Origin: Flocculibacter collagenilyticus
GTDB lineage: Bacteria; Pseudomonadota; Gammaproteobacteria; Enterobacterales; Alteromonadaceae
Length of the DNA: 64,000 nucleotides
Assembly (NCBI RefSeq): GCF_016469335.1
Contig: NZ_CP059888.1
Coordinates: 2,604,001-2,668,000, forward strand
Direction of reading: 5' to 3'
In this document: positions 16,837 through 25,902 of the stretch, one piece after another
Position numbering within the stretch: position 1 is the stretch's first letter
Layout of the letters: every line of letters begins with the position of its first letter
Made by a program: the position numbers and the translations under genes
The notes under the pieces: generated by a model
The model's input: the letters and a program-made list of their open reading frames with translations, nothing else
Databases searched by the model: none
What the model was told of the DNA's origin: nothing

Positions 16837-17418
16837 ATGAGCAATATTTTAATTATCAATGGTCACCAATATTACCCCTTCTCTGAAGGCAAACTTAACG
16901 CAACATTAGTCGATAAAGCAGCAAGCTTATTAGCAGCAAAAGGACATAGCACACGCATTGTCACTATGTTAGACGATATTAATGTTGAAGAAGAACTAGC
17001 AAACCACCAGTGGGCAGACATTGTGATCTTGCAAACCCCTGTTAACTGGATGGGAATACCATGGTCATTCAAAAAATACATGGATGAGGTCTATACTGCT
17101 GGTATGGCTGGCGCATTATGTGATGGAGACGGACGGAATGAGTCTGCACCTAAAAAGAACTATGGCATGGGCGGCACATTAACCAATACTAAATATATGA
17201 TTTCGTTAACATTCAACGCACCAGAAGAAGCATTTAACGATGAACACGAGTTCTTTAACGGCAAATCAGTTGACGATTTACTGTTTCCAATGCACATGAA
17301 CTTCAAGTTCTTTGGCATGAAACCTTTAGAGACATTTGCATGCTTTGACGTCATGAAAAATGCAGATATTGAAAACGACTTTAAACGTTTTGAAGCGCAC
17401 ATTAACAAACACTTTTAA
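16837..17418 (+). CDS. mdaB: NADPH:quinone reductase MdaB
   Basis: A 193-aa flavodoxin-fold quinone reductase that carries out two-electron reduction of quinones and avoids semiquinone stress. The N-terminal [20 protein letters not shown] contacts flavin. [20 protein letters not shown] (about residues 65-84) and the segment beginning [20 protein letters not shown] are MdaB/YwrO-type. Length matches the family. It sits opposite an HxlR regulator and 11 bases before a peroxiredoxin-like gene, so the unit was probably an electrophile/quinone stress operon. Confidence 0.9.
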   Translation: MSNILIINGHQYYPFSEGKLNATLVDKAASLLAAKGHSTRIVTMLDDINVEEELANHQWADIVILQTPVNWMGIPWSFKKYMDEVYTAGMAGALCDGDGRNESAPKKNYGMGGTLTNTKYMISLTFNAPEEAFNDEHEFFNGKSVDDLLFPMHMNFKFFGMKPLETFACFDVMKNADIENDFKRFEAHINKHF

Positions 17419-17429
17419 GAGGAAGTAAA

Positions 17430-17835
17430 ATGAGTACTGAGTATACGAATAAACTGCATGCTGGGGCAGACTTTCCTGAAATTGAAGCAAAGCTGCTAAA
17501 CGGCGATATTAAAAATTTACCCCAGCCTGAACACGGCCTAGACTGGAAAATGATAGTAGTTTACAGAGGGCAACATTGCCCTTTATGTACGCGATACCTA
17601 AACCAACTACAAGATGTAAAACAGAAACTTGCTGAAACAGGGGTTGATTTAATTGCTATTTCAGGTGATAGCAAAGAGCAACTTGAAAGCCATTTAGCGC
17701 GCTTAGATACCAACTTCCCTATAGCCTATGGCTTAACGATTAAGCAAATGAAAATGCTCGGCCTTTATATTTCCGACCCAAGATCACCCAAAGAAACTGA
17801 CCACCCTTTCCCTGAGCCAGGGCTATTTGCAGCAA
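17430..17835 (+). pseudogene. Truncated peroxiredoxin (AhpC/TSA family)
   Basis: The 5' two-thirds of a thioredoxin-fold peroxiredoxin-like gene, with good ribosome site GAGGAAGTAAA. VVYRGQHCPLCTRYLNQL carries the CxxC-type active site (Cys50 and Cys53). Similarity is kept to DHPFPEPGLF near residue 134, and the next residues are unrelated. The frame then runs to a stop at 17886-17888 through the reverse strand of an integrase remnant. The usual last 40-60 codons are missing and were not found at the other side of the insert (20706-20819). The insertion therefore came with a deletion. The product may be unstable or inactive, though the catalytic Cys remain. Confidence 0.75.
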
Positions 17836-18004
17836 GGTGCGATTTCTCATATACGCTTTCTAGCTCAGGGTTGATTACATGGGTATAGACCATTGTGCTC
17901 GATATGTCGGCATGGCCTAAATATACTTGGATTTGACGAATACCAGCTCCGCTTTCAAGTATGTGAGTGGTTGCACTATGACGAGATTCGAATAGAAACG
18001 ACAT
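17836..18004 (-). pseudogene. Tyrosine recombinase remnant A (C-terminal end)
   Basis: Only the last part of a phage-type integrase remains: SRHSATTHILESGAGIRQIQ contains the Arg-His box, VYLGHADISSTMVYTHV the GH motif and catalytic Tyr, and ESVYEKSHLAA the tail. Upstream sequence is not integrase-like. The fragment runs directly into the truncated peroxiredoxin gene and marks one edge of the accessory insert. It is paralogous to remnant B at 20294-20705 (YTHV...VYEATHPSA) and has the same orientation. Confidence 0.7.
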
Positions 18005-18091
18005 ACATCTGGATCATTGTATCGTGCCTACATATAAATTATGTACGAACTACGATCCTACATACTTCCACTTAATACATTGACTAGCTTC

Positions 18092-19003
18092 TTATAGATA
18101 TTCTTTAATATTGAAGTCCTTCAATGGGTTTAAAGTATTAACGGTTGCCTTAGGCCAAAGTTTCTTAGCAGCATCTTCATTTGGATACGGGTCGATCAAC
18201 AAGACCTGTGTTATATTTTCACCACTTTCTTTCAAAAAATTTAGAAGTGCATAATCATAAGCATTAAATGCGAAACCAAATAGTATAATTCTTTTACTAT
18301 CTGATAATATTTGATCTCCTAAGGCCCATACGTTTGCTAACTCTGGTGGTGGTGTTTTCTCTGGTGCAGGTGGAACAATAAGAGCCTTGCCTGCTCTACC
18401 GGGTTTGCCACTTGTATACTTGATATCTGAATCCCAAGAAAGTGAGCCGTGCAGTTTAGCAAAAGGTATATTACCTGTTACATTTACATGTGCATTTTGC
18501 CAAGGAAATTGAGGATTTAAGCCTCTACCAAATAGTTGCTCTCCTTTAACTCCATAATTAAAGCCTTTAGTTCCTAAAGCACACTCGACCAGTGTATCGT
18601 AATTACAAGTTAGTATTCCTCTTAATCCGAAGCTAGCGATAGAATTAATAAAACCCTTAATCTTAATTATTTGTTCATTTTCTCTAACAACTCGCTCATC
18701 GAACATAGCTGAAGTATACGAACCTTGGATTCTAGTCATGAATGGTTCTGTTAAACGTCTATTCACATACCAAATAATTCTGCTACGCCTGTGTGATGAC
18801 TTGTGCAAACACCAATAGATAAATTGCTCTTCCGTAGCAGTGAGATTTTCGTTTTTCCATTTGCTCCAGTCACTTTGCAATAATTCTAGCTTTCTATTTT
18901 CCGTTTCATTTGTTGGTTCAATATCAAAATCAAACAGTTGGTTGACTAGTGGTAGATCAAATGCCCATTTAGAAAATCCTGCCCCCAAAAATAATGTAAT
19001 CAC
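18092..19003 (-). CDS. SIR2-domain protein, predicted NAD-consuming defence effector
   Basis: A 303-aa SIR2-like protein. Residue numbers use the GTG at 19003, which overlaps the upstream stop by one base (TAGTG); a TTG at 19075 would add 24 residues but lacks a ribosome site. Nucleotide-binding motif FLGAGFS lies at 5-11. TCNYD (Asn134) and KLHGS (His185) match the catalytic Asn and His known from ThsA-type SIR2 NADases. FGFAFNAYDYALLNFL near 245 is the last SIR2 strand-loop. No transmembrane segment or second domain is visible. In anti-phage systems this fold depletes NAD+ on infection; here that is inferred. It is the second gene of a two-gene unit with the DUF3644 gene. Confidence 0.8.
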   Translation of the reverse strand: MITLFLGAGFSKWAFDLPLVNQLFDFDIEPTNETENRKLELLQSDWSKWKNENLTATEEQFIYWCLHKSSHRRSRIIWYVNRRLTEPFMTRIQGSYTSAMFDERVVRENEQIIKIKGFINSIASFGLRGILTCNYDTLVECALGTKGFNYGVKGEQLFGRGLNPQFPWQNAHVNVTGNIPFAKLHGSLSWDSDIKYTSGKPGRAGKALIVPPAPEKTPPPELANVWALGDQILSDSKRIILFGFAFNAYDYALLNFLKESGENITQVLLIDPYPNEDAAKKLWPKATVNTLNPLKDFNIKEYL

Positions 19004-20202
19004 TAGCTTTTCACTCTTTTTGATGGCAATGATTTTTCTAGCCAATTGGGGTGAGTTAAGTTCTTCAAAAACCAATCAATAAATGACTCTGAATATCTAG
19101 GTCTATCTGTATGATCGAAAAAAGTCGGTTTACTCTTAACTTTGTGCTTTTTCACTACCGCTCTAAACGAATAACTAGTAATACAATGAGTCGATTGCGC
19201 ATCATTTATTCTTTGAATTGCAGCTTTCTCATAAAAAGGGTGTGTTAATTTAAGGTTTTTGGGTCGATCCACAAAAACAGTATGAGTCCCATCTGGGCCA
19301 GCACCAAAAGTTAAGTCACCATCTCCCGGCTTTTTAGTCAAGGCAAGCTTATATTCAATGTTAATTGCGAAGCGATTAGAGTCATGCTCTTGCTCAAGTT
19401 TGGTGAATTTCTTCAAAAACTTTATTACTTCATCAGTAGTTCTTTTACCGTATTCATCCTTTAAAATAGCCATATCTGGTTCTGGACCATCAATCACTAA
19501 ACTCAACATGCCTACACTTTGATCAGAAAGAGGAGCATACCCCTCTTGATGAGCAAACTCTTCTTGATACAACAAAACTGATGTTTGAAATAGCCTAGAC
19601 AATTGCGGCTGTATTTCTGGTAAAAGTAAATGAACTGCATCGTTTCTTAATGAAACTAGTTGATTTAGATTATCCTTATCTGCACTTTTACTTGGATATC
19701 GAAAGTCTATTGCTTGTCCAACAGGGATGCTTCTTCCATTTTCTTCAAATAGTGAATCAAACCCTTGTGCCTTTAGTATTTGCGCTTTAAGCAAAAGCTC
19801 CCAAGCATTAGTCATCATAATAGCAAAGGCTTCAACTCTATTTTCTAAGCTTGGTCGGTTATAAACCTCCAAAGCAACTGTAAAGGCGTTTAGGCTTCTT
19901 TTGATTAGTTTTTGGTATAGCTTTTCATCATCACTAAGAACCTTAGCTTGTGTGCTTTGAGAAGTTATTCTGAAGAAATCATCATCACTTAAGGAAAGTA
20001 ACCCTTGGCTGTACCAATAGGGCCTTTTGTTTTGAAATATGTACTTTCCCTTGAGGTTCTCACTAACAAATTTGCTGATGGAGTCAGATTTGTATCCAGT
20101 TTCAGCAGCAGCTTCTGCATACGTGAAATGTGTTTTATTTTTCTCTTTTTCACGAAAAAAATTTAACAGTTCACTTCTCTTATCTTTCTTTGTCACACTC
20201 AC
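19003..20202 (-). CDS. DUF3644 family protein with HEPN-like RNase motif
   Basis: A 399-aa protein. Residues 1-65 look like a winged-helix or HTH module (TYAEAAAETGYKSDSISKFV). Residues 95-200 form a helical HEPN-like domain: AFAIMMTNAWELLLKAQILK, then VSLRNDAVHLLL, which contains the R-x4-H signature (Arg186, His191) of HEPN ribonucleases. The rest (200-399) is unassigned and matches the general layout of DUF3644. Start GTG at 20202 has an AAGGA site five bases upstream. The stop overlaps the start of the SIR2 gene by one base. The pair lies alone between two integrase remnants, so a sensor/toxin and effector module is plausible. Family name is recalled; activity is inferred. Confidence 0.72.
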   Translation of the reverse strand: MSVTKKDKRSELLNFFREKEKNKTHFTYAEAAAETGYKSDSISKFVSENLKGKYIFQNKRPYWYSQGLLSLSDDDFFRITSQSTQAKVLSDDEKLYQKLIKRSLNAFTVALEVYNRPSLENRVEAFAIMMTNAWELLLKAQILKAQGFDSLFEENGRSIPVGQAIDFRYPSKSADKDNLNQLVSLRNDAVHLLLPEIQPQLSRLFQTSVLLYQEEFAHQEGYAPLSDQSVGMLSLVIDGPEPDMAILKDEYGKRTTDEVIKFLKKFTKLEQEHDSNRFAINIEYKLALTKKPGDGDLTFGAGPDGTHTVFVDRPKNLKLTHPFYEKAAIQRINDAQSTHCITSYSFRAVVKKHKVKSKPTFFDHTDRPRYSESFIDWFLKNLTHPNWLEKSLPSKRVKS

Positions 20203-20241
20203 CCGTCCTTGTTATTTTGCTACTACTCACTTTAATGTTAC

Positions 20242-20270
20242 ATAATAATTAAGTGCATAATAATATACAA
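20242..20270 (-). promoter_or_regulatory. Predicted promoter of the DUF3644-SIR2 pair
   Basis: On the minus strand, TTGTAT (20265-20270) and TATTAT (20242-20247) are separated by 17 bases, a good sigma-70 arrangement. It lies 40 bases upstream of the GTG start and just inside integrase remnant B. This suggests the pair is expressed from its own promoter. Confidence 0.5.
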
Positions 20271-20293
20271 TAAATCAAGCGATAATTATCTGA

Positions 20294-20705
20294 TTAAAAC
20301 AACCCACTACCACCTTCGGCAGACGGATGAGTTGCTTCATAAACCTCAGATAACTTCTTACGGCTAACATGAGTGTAAAGTTGCGTAGTGAGGATACTGG
20401 CATGGCCTAGTATTTCTTGGATATGGCGAAGGTCAGCACCATTGTCTAACATCGGTGTTGTAGCGGTATAAATGACACGCGCCAGTATGATCAACCCATG
20501 CTAACTTCACATACTGTGTGGCCATATCAGACAATTTACCCGGCACATAGCGTTTGCCATTGTTAGCTAGGAATAGAGCCTTTCCAGAACCAATGAATGC
20601 AAACATAGGTCTGATCTTACCAATATAGAATGCTAGCCATTCAAATCCTCGCAAACTGATTAGCACCAATTTTTCCTTCTTACCTTTGTCATGAACGCGA
20701 ATCAA
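20294..20705 (-). pseudogene. Tyrosine recombinase remnant B, frameshifted
   Basis: The catalytic half of an integrase in two frames. The upstream part starts IRVHDKGKKEKLVLI and reaches [11 protein letters not shown]. The frame is then lost by an apparent 2-base deletion near 20465. The other frame continues [19 protein letters not shown], then [20 protein letters not shown]. The His-x-x-Arg and catalytic Tyr regions can be recognised. The N-terminal arm is missing: the frame closes at 20706. It marks the gcvP-side edge of the insert. The C-terminal style resembles stand-alone recombinases often found near IS91-type elements (recalled). Confidence 0.75.
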
Positions 20706-20747
20706 CTACATTGAGGTAAAGAATAATATATCTAATAGTCAAAACAA

Positions 20748-20774
20748 AAAAGGTGAGCAAAATGCTCACCTTTT
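20748..20774 (-). terminator. Intrinsic terminator after gcvP
   Basis: An 11-bp stem (20748-20758 and 20764-20774, core GGTGAGC/GCTCACC) with a 5-base loop. On the minus strand it is followed by TTTTTTGTTTT. It lies 46 bases after the gcvP stop and insulates gcvP from the accessory insert. Confidence 0.85.
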
Positions 20775-20819
20775 GAAAAGTTGTGTTAACCCACTTAATT
20801 ACATGATCACAACAACACC

Positions 20820-23723
20820 CTACTCGTCCCTATAGCTCTCCACCGCTGGGCATGAGCATATTAGGTTTCTGTCGCCGTATACGTCGTCGATGCGGCTTAC
20901 GGTTGGCCAGAACTTGTCGTTGGCGACGGATGCCACTGGGAATGCAGCATATTGTCTGTCGTATGCGCGGTTCCATTCAGGATCTAGTACGTCTTGCTGG
21001 GTGTGTGGTGCAAAATGTAGTGGATTGTTGTCTAGTGTCCACTCGCCCGACTCTACTTTTGCAATTTCACCACGAATAGCAACCATGGCTTCAATAAATC
21101 TGTCGATTTCAAATTTAGATTCACTTTCTGTTGGCTCTATCATTAGTGTGCCCGCTACTGGGAACGACATGGTTGGTGCGTGGAAGCCGTAGTCCATTAA
21201 GCGTTTTGCTACGTCCATTTCTGTGATGCCTGTGGCTTCTTTAAGCGGTCTTAGGTCAACTATACATTCGTGTGCTATGCGGCCATTTCTACCTGTGTAT
21301 AAAATTGGGTAGTGTTGGCTTAGTTGATTAGCTAAGTAGTTGGCGTTAAGAATGGCGTATTCCGTTGCTTGTTTTAGGCCGTCGTCGCCCATCATGGCAA
21401 TGTATGCCCATGAAATTGGCAGTATGCCTGCGCTACCAAATTGTGCGGCTGACACTGCACCGTTGTTTTCGCCTGTGCCTTCAAGCTTCATAACAGGGTG
21501 GTTTGGTAAAAATGGCGCTAGGTGCGATTTAACACCTATTGGCCCCATACCCGGGCCACCACCACCATGTGGAATGCAGAATGTTTTATGTAGATTTAAG
21601 TGTGATACGTCAGAGCCAATAAAGCCCGGTGACGTAATACCCACTTGTGCATTCATGTTGGCTCCGTCCATATACACTTGGCCGCCATTTTCATGCACGA
21701 TGTCACAAATTTGCTGAATAGTTTCTTCATATACACCATGCGTAGATGGGTACGTAACCATTAAGCACGAAAGCTGATCTTTTAGCTCGGTTGCTTTTGC
21801 GGTTAAGTCGGCAATGTCGATATTCCCTTTTTTATCGCACTCTACCACGACCACTTTCATGCTTGCCATTTGTGCTGAGGCTGGGTTAGTTCCGTGTGCA
21901 GAACTAGGAATTAAGCAAATATTACGGTGCGAGTCGCCACGGCTTTCATGGTACTTTTGAATTGCGATTAGGCCTGCATATTCCCCTTGCGCACCTGAAT
22001 TAGGCTGCATAGAAAGTGCATCATACCCTGTGATGTCGATTAACCAGTCAGACAGTTCGTTTATCATTTTGTGATAACCTTTTGCCTGCTCGTTAGGGCA
22101 GAAAGGATGCATATTGGCAAACTCTGGCCATGTAATTGGGATCATCTCTGCGGTTGCATTTAGCTTCATGGTGCATGAGCCTAGCGAGATCATTGAGTGA
22201 TTTAACGCTAAATCTTTATTCTCAAGACGCTTAATATAGCGCAGCATGTCTGTTTCAGAGTGATAGCTGTTGAAGTTTGCATGGGTTAGTACTGCGTCTT
22301 GTCTTACAAACTCTTCTGGTATGGCATTAGTACCATTTGCCATTACTTCGTCGTCAAGTTGTTCTACGTCTAAACCGTGCTGTTTGTTTAAGATAATATC
22401 GAATAGCTCAGCAATGTCTTGGCGTGTGGTTGCTTCGCTTAAAGAAATAGAGATGGCACCGTCTATGTCGCTGCGCAGGTTCACTTGATGCTGCTCTGCA
22501 CGTGCAATGATGTCGGCTTTATGATCCGTTTTAAACGTAATGGTATCAAACCATGTGTCGTGCATAAGTTGCACGCCACTTTTTTGTAAGCCTGACGCTA
22601 AAATATCGGTTAAACGGTGAATGCGCTGTGCAATGGTTTTAAGGCCAACTGGTCCGTGGTATACCGCGTAAAACGATGCCATGTTAGCGAGTAATACTTG
22701 CGCTGTACAAATGTTAGAGTTGGCTTTTTCGCGGCGAATATGTTGCTCGCGCGTTTGCATTGCCATGCGTAATGCTGGATTGCCACGGCGATCTTTTGAA
22801 ACACCAATAATGCGACCTGGTAATGAGCGTTTGTGTTTGTCTTTCGTGGCAAAAAATGCTGCATGAGGGCCACCGTAACACATTGGTACACCAAAGCGCT
22901 GGGCTGAACCTAGTACCACATCTGCCCCCATTGAGCCCGGCGATTTTAATAACATTAAGCTCATAATATCAGCCGCAATAGCAACTACGGCTTTGTTGGC
23001 TTGTGCTGCAGCTATAATGGGTTCGATATTGTTAATTTCGCCCGAAGTTGATGTGTATTGTAGTAAGGCACCAAATATATCTTCACGGTCGGCAATTTCA
23101 TTTTTATTGCCAACGACTATGTCAAACCCAAACATTTCTGCACGCATTCTTACTACGTCGATGGTTTGTGGGTGCACGTCGTCAGCAATAAAGTAGGTAT
23201 TTGCTTTTTTGTTTTTTGATACACGCTTAGCTAACGCCATGGCTTCGGCCGCCGCAGTGGCTTCGTCTAGTAACGACGCACTGGCTAGCTCCATGCCGGT
23301 TAAATCTAATGTGATTTGTTGAAAGTTTAATAACGCTTCTAAACGACCTTGTGCAATTTCTGGCTGATACGGTGTGTATGCCGTGTACCAACCTGGATTT
23401 TCTAATACGTTTCTTAAAATTACATTAGGCGTTAATGTTGGGTGATACCCGTTACCAATGTATGACTTAAAGACTTTGTTTTCTTTTGCGATACTTTTTA
23501 AATAATTAAGTGCGTCTACTTCTGTTCGGCTGTCGCCAATGTTAAGTGACTGAGGTAATTTGATTGACTCTGGAACAGTTTGTGAAATCAATTCATCCAT
23601 ACTGTTAAGCCCCATGCTATTTAACATGGCTTCTGTTTGCACAGCATCAGGGCCTATGTGGCGCTGTATAAAATCTTGTTTTTGTTCAAGATGCTCTAGT
23701 GAATTGACTGTAGTATTAGTCAT
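20820..23723 (-). CDS. gcvP: Glycine dehydrogenase (decarboxylating), P protein
   Basis: A 967-aa PLP enzyme that decarboxylates glycine and transfers aminomethyl to the lipoyl arm of GcvH. It is a single-chain P protein, with the two homologous halves fused. The C-terminal half carries the PLP lysine in [16 protein letters not shown] (about residue 710) preceded by [11 protein letters not shown]. The N-terminal half contains QRHIGPD and [16 protein letters not shown]. Length is typical. It is last in the gcvT-gcvH-gcvP order but is separated from gcvH by 229 bases with a terminator, so it may have its own promoter. Confidence 0.97.
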   Translation of the reverse strand: MTNTTVNSLEHLEQKQDFIQRHIGPDAVQTEAMLNSMGLNSMDELISQTVPESIKLPQSLNIGDSRTEVDALNYLKSIAKENKVFKSYIGNGYHPTLTPNVILRNVLENPGWYTAYTPYQPEIAQGRLEALLNFQQITLDLTGMELASASLLDEATAAAEAMALAKRVSKNKKANTYFIADDVHPQTIDVVRMRAEMFGFDIVVGNKNEIADREDIFGALLQYTSTSGEINNIEPIIAAAQANKAVVAIAADIMSLMLLKSPGSMGADVVLGSAQRFGVPMCYGGPHAAFFATKDKHKRSLPGRIIGVSKDRRGNPALRMAMQTREQHIRREKANSNICTAQVLLANMASFYAVYHGPVGLKTIAQRIHRLTDILASGLQKSGVQLMHDTWFDTITFKTDHKADIIARAEQHQVNLRSDIDGAISISLSEATTRQDIAELFDIILNKQHGLDVEQLDDEVMANGTNAIPEEFVRQDAVLTHANFNSYHSETDMLRYIKRLENKDLALNHSMISLGSCTMKLNATAEMIPITWPEFANMHPFCPNEQAKGYHKMINELSDWLIDITGYDALSMQPNSGAQGEYAGLIAIQKYHESRGDSHRNICLIPSSAHGTNPASAQMASMKVVVVECDKKGNIDIADLTAKATELKDQLSCLMVTYPSTHGVYEETIQQICDIVHENGGQVYMDGANMNAQVGITSPGFIGSDVSHLNLHKTFCIPHGGGGPGMGPIGVKSHLAPFLPNHPVMKLEGTGENNGAVSAAQFGSAGILPISWAYIAMMGDDGLKQATEYAILNANYLANQLSQHYPILYTGRNGRIAHECIVDLRPLKEATGITEMDVAKRLMDYGFHAPTMSFPVAGTLMIEPTESESKFEIDRFIEAMVAIRGEIAKVESGEWTLDNNPLHFAPHTQQDVLDPEWNRAYDRQYAAFPVASVANDKFWPTVSRIDDVYGDRNLICSCPAVESYRDE

Positions 23724-23794
23724 TAGTTTTGATACCTCTTACACAAATAGGATACAAATTTTATTAATCATTAGCGCCACGATGACTCAGCTTT

Positions 23795-23813
23795 GAAAGG
23801 TTAACACGCCTAA
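23795..23813. repeat. Repeat end, GGTTAACACGCCTAAT type
   Basis: In the gcvH-gcvP gap, this 19-base sequence resembles the right end of the element at 15941-16214 (GGTCAACACGCCCTAAT) with one substitution and one missing C. It looks like a solo or decayed copy of that repeat family. Confidence 0.4.
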
Positions 23814-23910
23814 TTATTGGTAGCTTAAGTTCGGTTCGCAGCGGTTTCGTATTACTCCCACACCATAATAAATCGGCATGAGATAAAAAGTAGTCACGCA
23901 ATAAAAAATA

Positions 23911-23933
23911 AAGCCTCGACTATTGCGAGGCTT
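23911..23933 (-). terminator. Intrinsic terminator after gcvH
   Basis: An 8-bp stem AAGCCTCG/CGAGGCTT (23911-23918, 23926-23933) followed on the minus strand by a T-rich run. It is 20 bases after the gcvH stop and upstream of gcvP, implying uncoupled or partial read-through expression of gcvP. Confidence 0.75.
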
Positions 23934-23952
23934 AAAAAGTAACAACTAAAAA

Positions 23953-24342
23953 TTAGTCTTCGTCGATGCTGTTTTGGTAACCTTCAGCATCCAGTAAGTT
24001 AGATAGCTCAGAGTCATCCGATGCTTTAACTTTGAATAACCAGCCATCGCCGTATGGGTCTGAGTTTACCGTTTCTGGTGAATCTTCTAGATCGCCATTC
24101 ACTGCAACTATTTCACCGCTAAGTGGTGAATAAATATCAGACGCTGCTTTTACTGACTCTGCCACTGCACAGTCATCGCCAGCATCAACATCATCACCAA
24201 CTTCAGGAAGCTCAACAAATACCATATCACCAAGCAACTCTTGTGCGTGCTCAGTAATACCTACTGTAAACGTACCGTCGCCTTCATTACGAACCCATTC
24301 GTGTGACGTAGCATATTTTAAATCTTCAGGAATATTACTCAT
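23953..24342 (-). CDS. gcvH: Glycine cleavage system H protein
   Basis: A 129-aa lipoyl carrier that shuttles aminomethyl between P, T and L proteins. The lipoylated lysine is Lys65 in [15 protein letters not shown]. The beta-barrel segments [20 protein letters not shown] and [14 protein letters not shown] are canonical. It lies between gcvT and gcvP on the minus strand. Confidence 0.97.
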   Translation of the reverse strand: MSNIPEDLKYATSHEWVRNEGDGTFTVGITEHAQELLGDMVFVELPEVGDDVDAGDDCAVAESVKAASDIYSPLSGEIVAVNGDLEDSPETVNSDPYGDGWLFKVKASDDSELSNLLDAEGYQNSIDED

Positions 24343-24502
24343 TATTCTTTTTCCTTAACTTTTATAGTTGAAGCTATAGTTGAAGCCATTTATGTTGAGC
24401 TTTTTAATTATTGGTCTTATCAGTTTAGATAGTTTTTTGCTTCAGTAGTTAATGAGAATTAAATACGCAAAAACAGATGAAACACGTTTATCCACTACTA
24501 TA

Positions 24503-25582
24503 TTAGAATACTTTTTTACCTTGGCGAACAAAACTTGGTTTAATCACTTTTACTGTGACCAATTTTTTACGCATTTCAACTTGCGCTGTGTCACCCACAC
24601 TTGCAGGCACACGCGCCATTGCAATGCTGTGACCCAAGGTTGGTGAAAATGTGCCTGATGTGATCACGCCTTCGCCACCGTCTACAATGACTTTTAATCC
24701 GCTACGCAGTACGCCTTTTTCTTCTAGCACTAAGCCGACTAGTTTGTCTGTGCCCTGCGCTTTTTGCTGTTCAAGTGCAGTGCGGCCAATGAAGTCGCGC
24801 TCTTCCGGTTGCCATGCAATTGTCCAGCCCATGTTAGCTGCTAACGGTGATACGGTTTCATCCATATCCAAACCGTACAAGTTCATGCCGGCTTCCAGCC
24901 TTAAAGTGTCACGAGCGCCCAAACCTGCTGGTGCTACGCCTGCATCTAATAGCTTTTGCCAGAAATTAGCGGTGTCGGCTTCAGGGATAATAATTTCGTA
25001 ACCGTCTTCGCCAGTATAACCTGTGGTAGCAATAAATAAGTCGCCCGTCTGAACACCAAAAAACGGCTTCATTTCGGCAACTGCTTGCTGCTGTTCTTCA
25101 GTTAAAACCTTTGCTACTTTTGCTTTAGCGTTAGGCCCTTGCACTGCAATCATGCCAAAGTCTGAACGCTCAGAAATGACAACGTCAAAGTCAGCACTTT
25201 GCTTTGTTAGCCAAGCTAAATCTTTTTCACGCGTGGCAGAGTTAACAACAATACGGTAATTTTGTTCATCAAAGTGGTAAACGATTAAGTCATCAATTAC
25301 ACCGCCGTCATCATTAAGCATGCCTGTGTATAGCGCTTTGCCACTTGTTTTAAGTTTTTCAACATCGTTTGCCAGTAGACGGCGTAGGAAAGGTTTGGCT
25401 TGAGTGCCTTGAATATCAACGATGGTCATGTGCGATACGTCAAACATACCTGCGTCTTGCCTAACAGCGTGGTGCTCTTCTATTTGAGAGCCGTAGTTGA
25501 TTGGCATTTCCCAACCATGAAAGTCGACCATTTTAGCGCCGGCTTCCAAATGTTTAGCATGTAACACGGTTTGATTTGTCAT
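24503..25582 (-). CDS. gcvT: Aminomethyltransferase, glycine cleavage T protein
   Basis: A 359-aa tetrahydrofolate-dependent enzyme that releases ammonia and forms 5,10-methylene-THF from the GcvH-bound aminomethyl group. Family segments: [20 protein letters not shown] near residue 18, FDVSHM near 48, [11 protein letters not shown] near 143, and [11 protein letters not shown] near 187. First gene of the gcv set. The 316-base upstream region holds no recognisable glycine riboswitch. Confidence 0.97.
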   Translation of the reverse strand: MTNQTVLHAKHLEAGAKMVDFHGWEMPINYGSQIEEHHAVRQDAGMFDVSHMTIVDIQGTQAKPFLRRLLANDVEKLKTSGKALYTGMLNDDGGVIDDLIVYHFDEQNYRIVVNSATREKDLAWLTKQSADFDVVISERSDFGMIAVQGPNAKAKVAKVLTEEQQQAVAEMKPFFGVQTGDLFIATTGYTGEDGYEIIIPEADTANFWQKLLDAGVAPAGLGARDTLRLEAGMNLYGLDMDETVSPLAANMGWTIAWQPEERDFIGRTALEQQKAQGTDKLVGLVLEEKGVLRSGLKVIVDGGEGVITSGTFSPTLGHSIAMARVPASVGDTAQVEMRKKLVTVKVIKPSFVRQGKKVF

Positions 25583-25898
25583 CGCACACCTTCAGAATTA
25601 TTTTTTCAATACTCTTTCAGTACTACTCTTATTATTTTTGAGATTCAGCACTTTGAAAAAGATACAAAGAGGAATAATGGTGCAGGATTATACATTATGT
25701 GATCGGGATGTCACACCCATATCACATTAGTTTTACTAATATCAAAACATCTAATAAGTGAGCTAAGCAAATAATTCCTACTGGTATAACCAGTTAAAAA
25801 TATCATTAACGCCTAAACAACATTACCATTACTTATCTGAATGATAAAAATGACGAATAAAGCGGAAGTAAGCGTTCAACTGCTAGGGCCTGTTGGCC
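25583..25898. promoter_or_regulatory. gcvT upstream region
   Basis: This 316-base spacer separates gcvT from ubiI on the same strand. It contains TGTGATCGGGATGTCACA (25698-25715), a GTGA/TCAC dyad with an 8-base centre, and a further ATCAC at 25721-25725 that can pair with the first GTGAT. It is a possible regulator site for the gcv genes, but the spacing does not match CRP. A small hairpin, TAGGGCC/GGCCCTA (25884-25890, 25895-25901), overlaps the ubiI stop. No riboswitch was found. Confidence 0.3.
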
Positions 25899-25902
25899 CT
25901 AA
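25884..25902. repeat. Short palindromic repeat overlapping ubiI stop
   Basis: TAGGGCC and GGCCCTA arms with a TGTT loop. The ubiI TAG stop (25899-25901) is part of the right arm. It shares the TAGGGCnTGTTG start with the repeats at 6367 and 16214. No T-run follows, so terminator function is uncertain. Confidence 0.4.

Noticed and set aside
17893-18075. Plus-strand open frame between the peroxiredoxin remnant and the SIR2 gene
   Set aside because: It overlaps integrase remnant A on the other strand, and lacks a ribosome site and family features.
20852-23196. Several plus-strand open frames opposite gcvP
   Set aside because: They are shadows of the gcvP coding strand; gcvP itself has full-length family motifs.
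25698-25715. CRP site before gcvT
   Set aside because: The TGTGA and TCACA arms are separated by 8 bases rather than 6, so it does not fit CRP; kept only as a generic dyad.
25583-25898. Glycine riboswitch upstream of gcvT
   Set aside because: No paired aptamer-like GC-rich stems or conserved glycine-aptamer core could be found on the minus strand.
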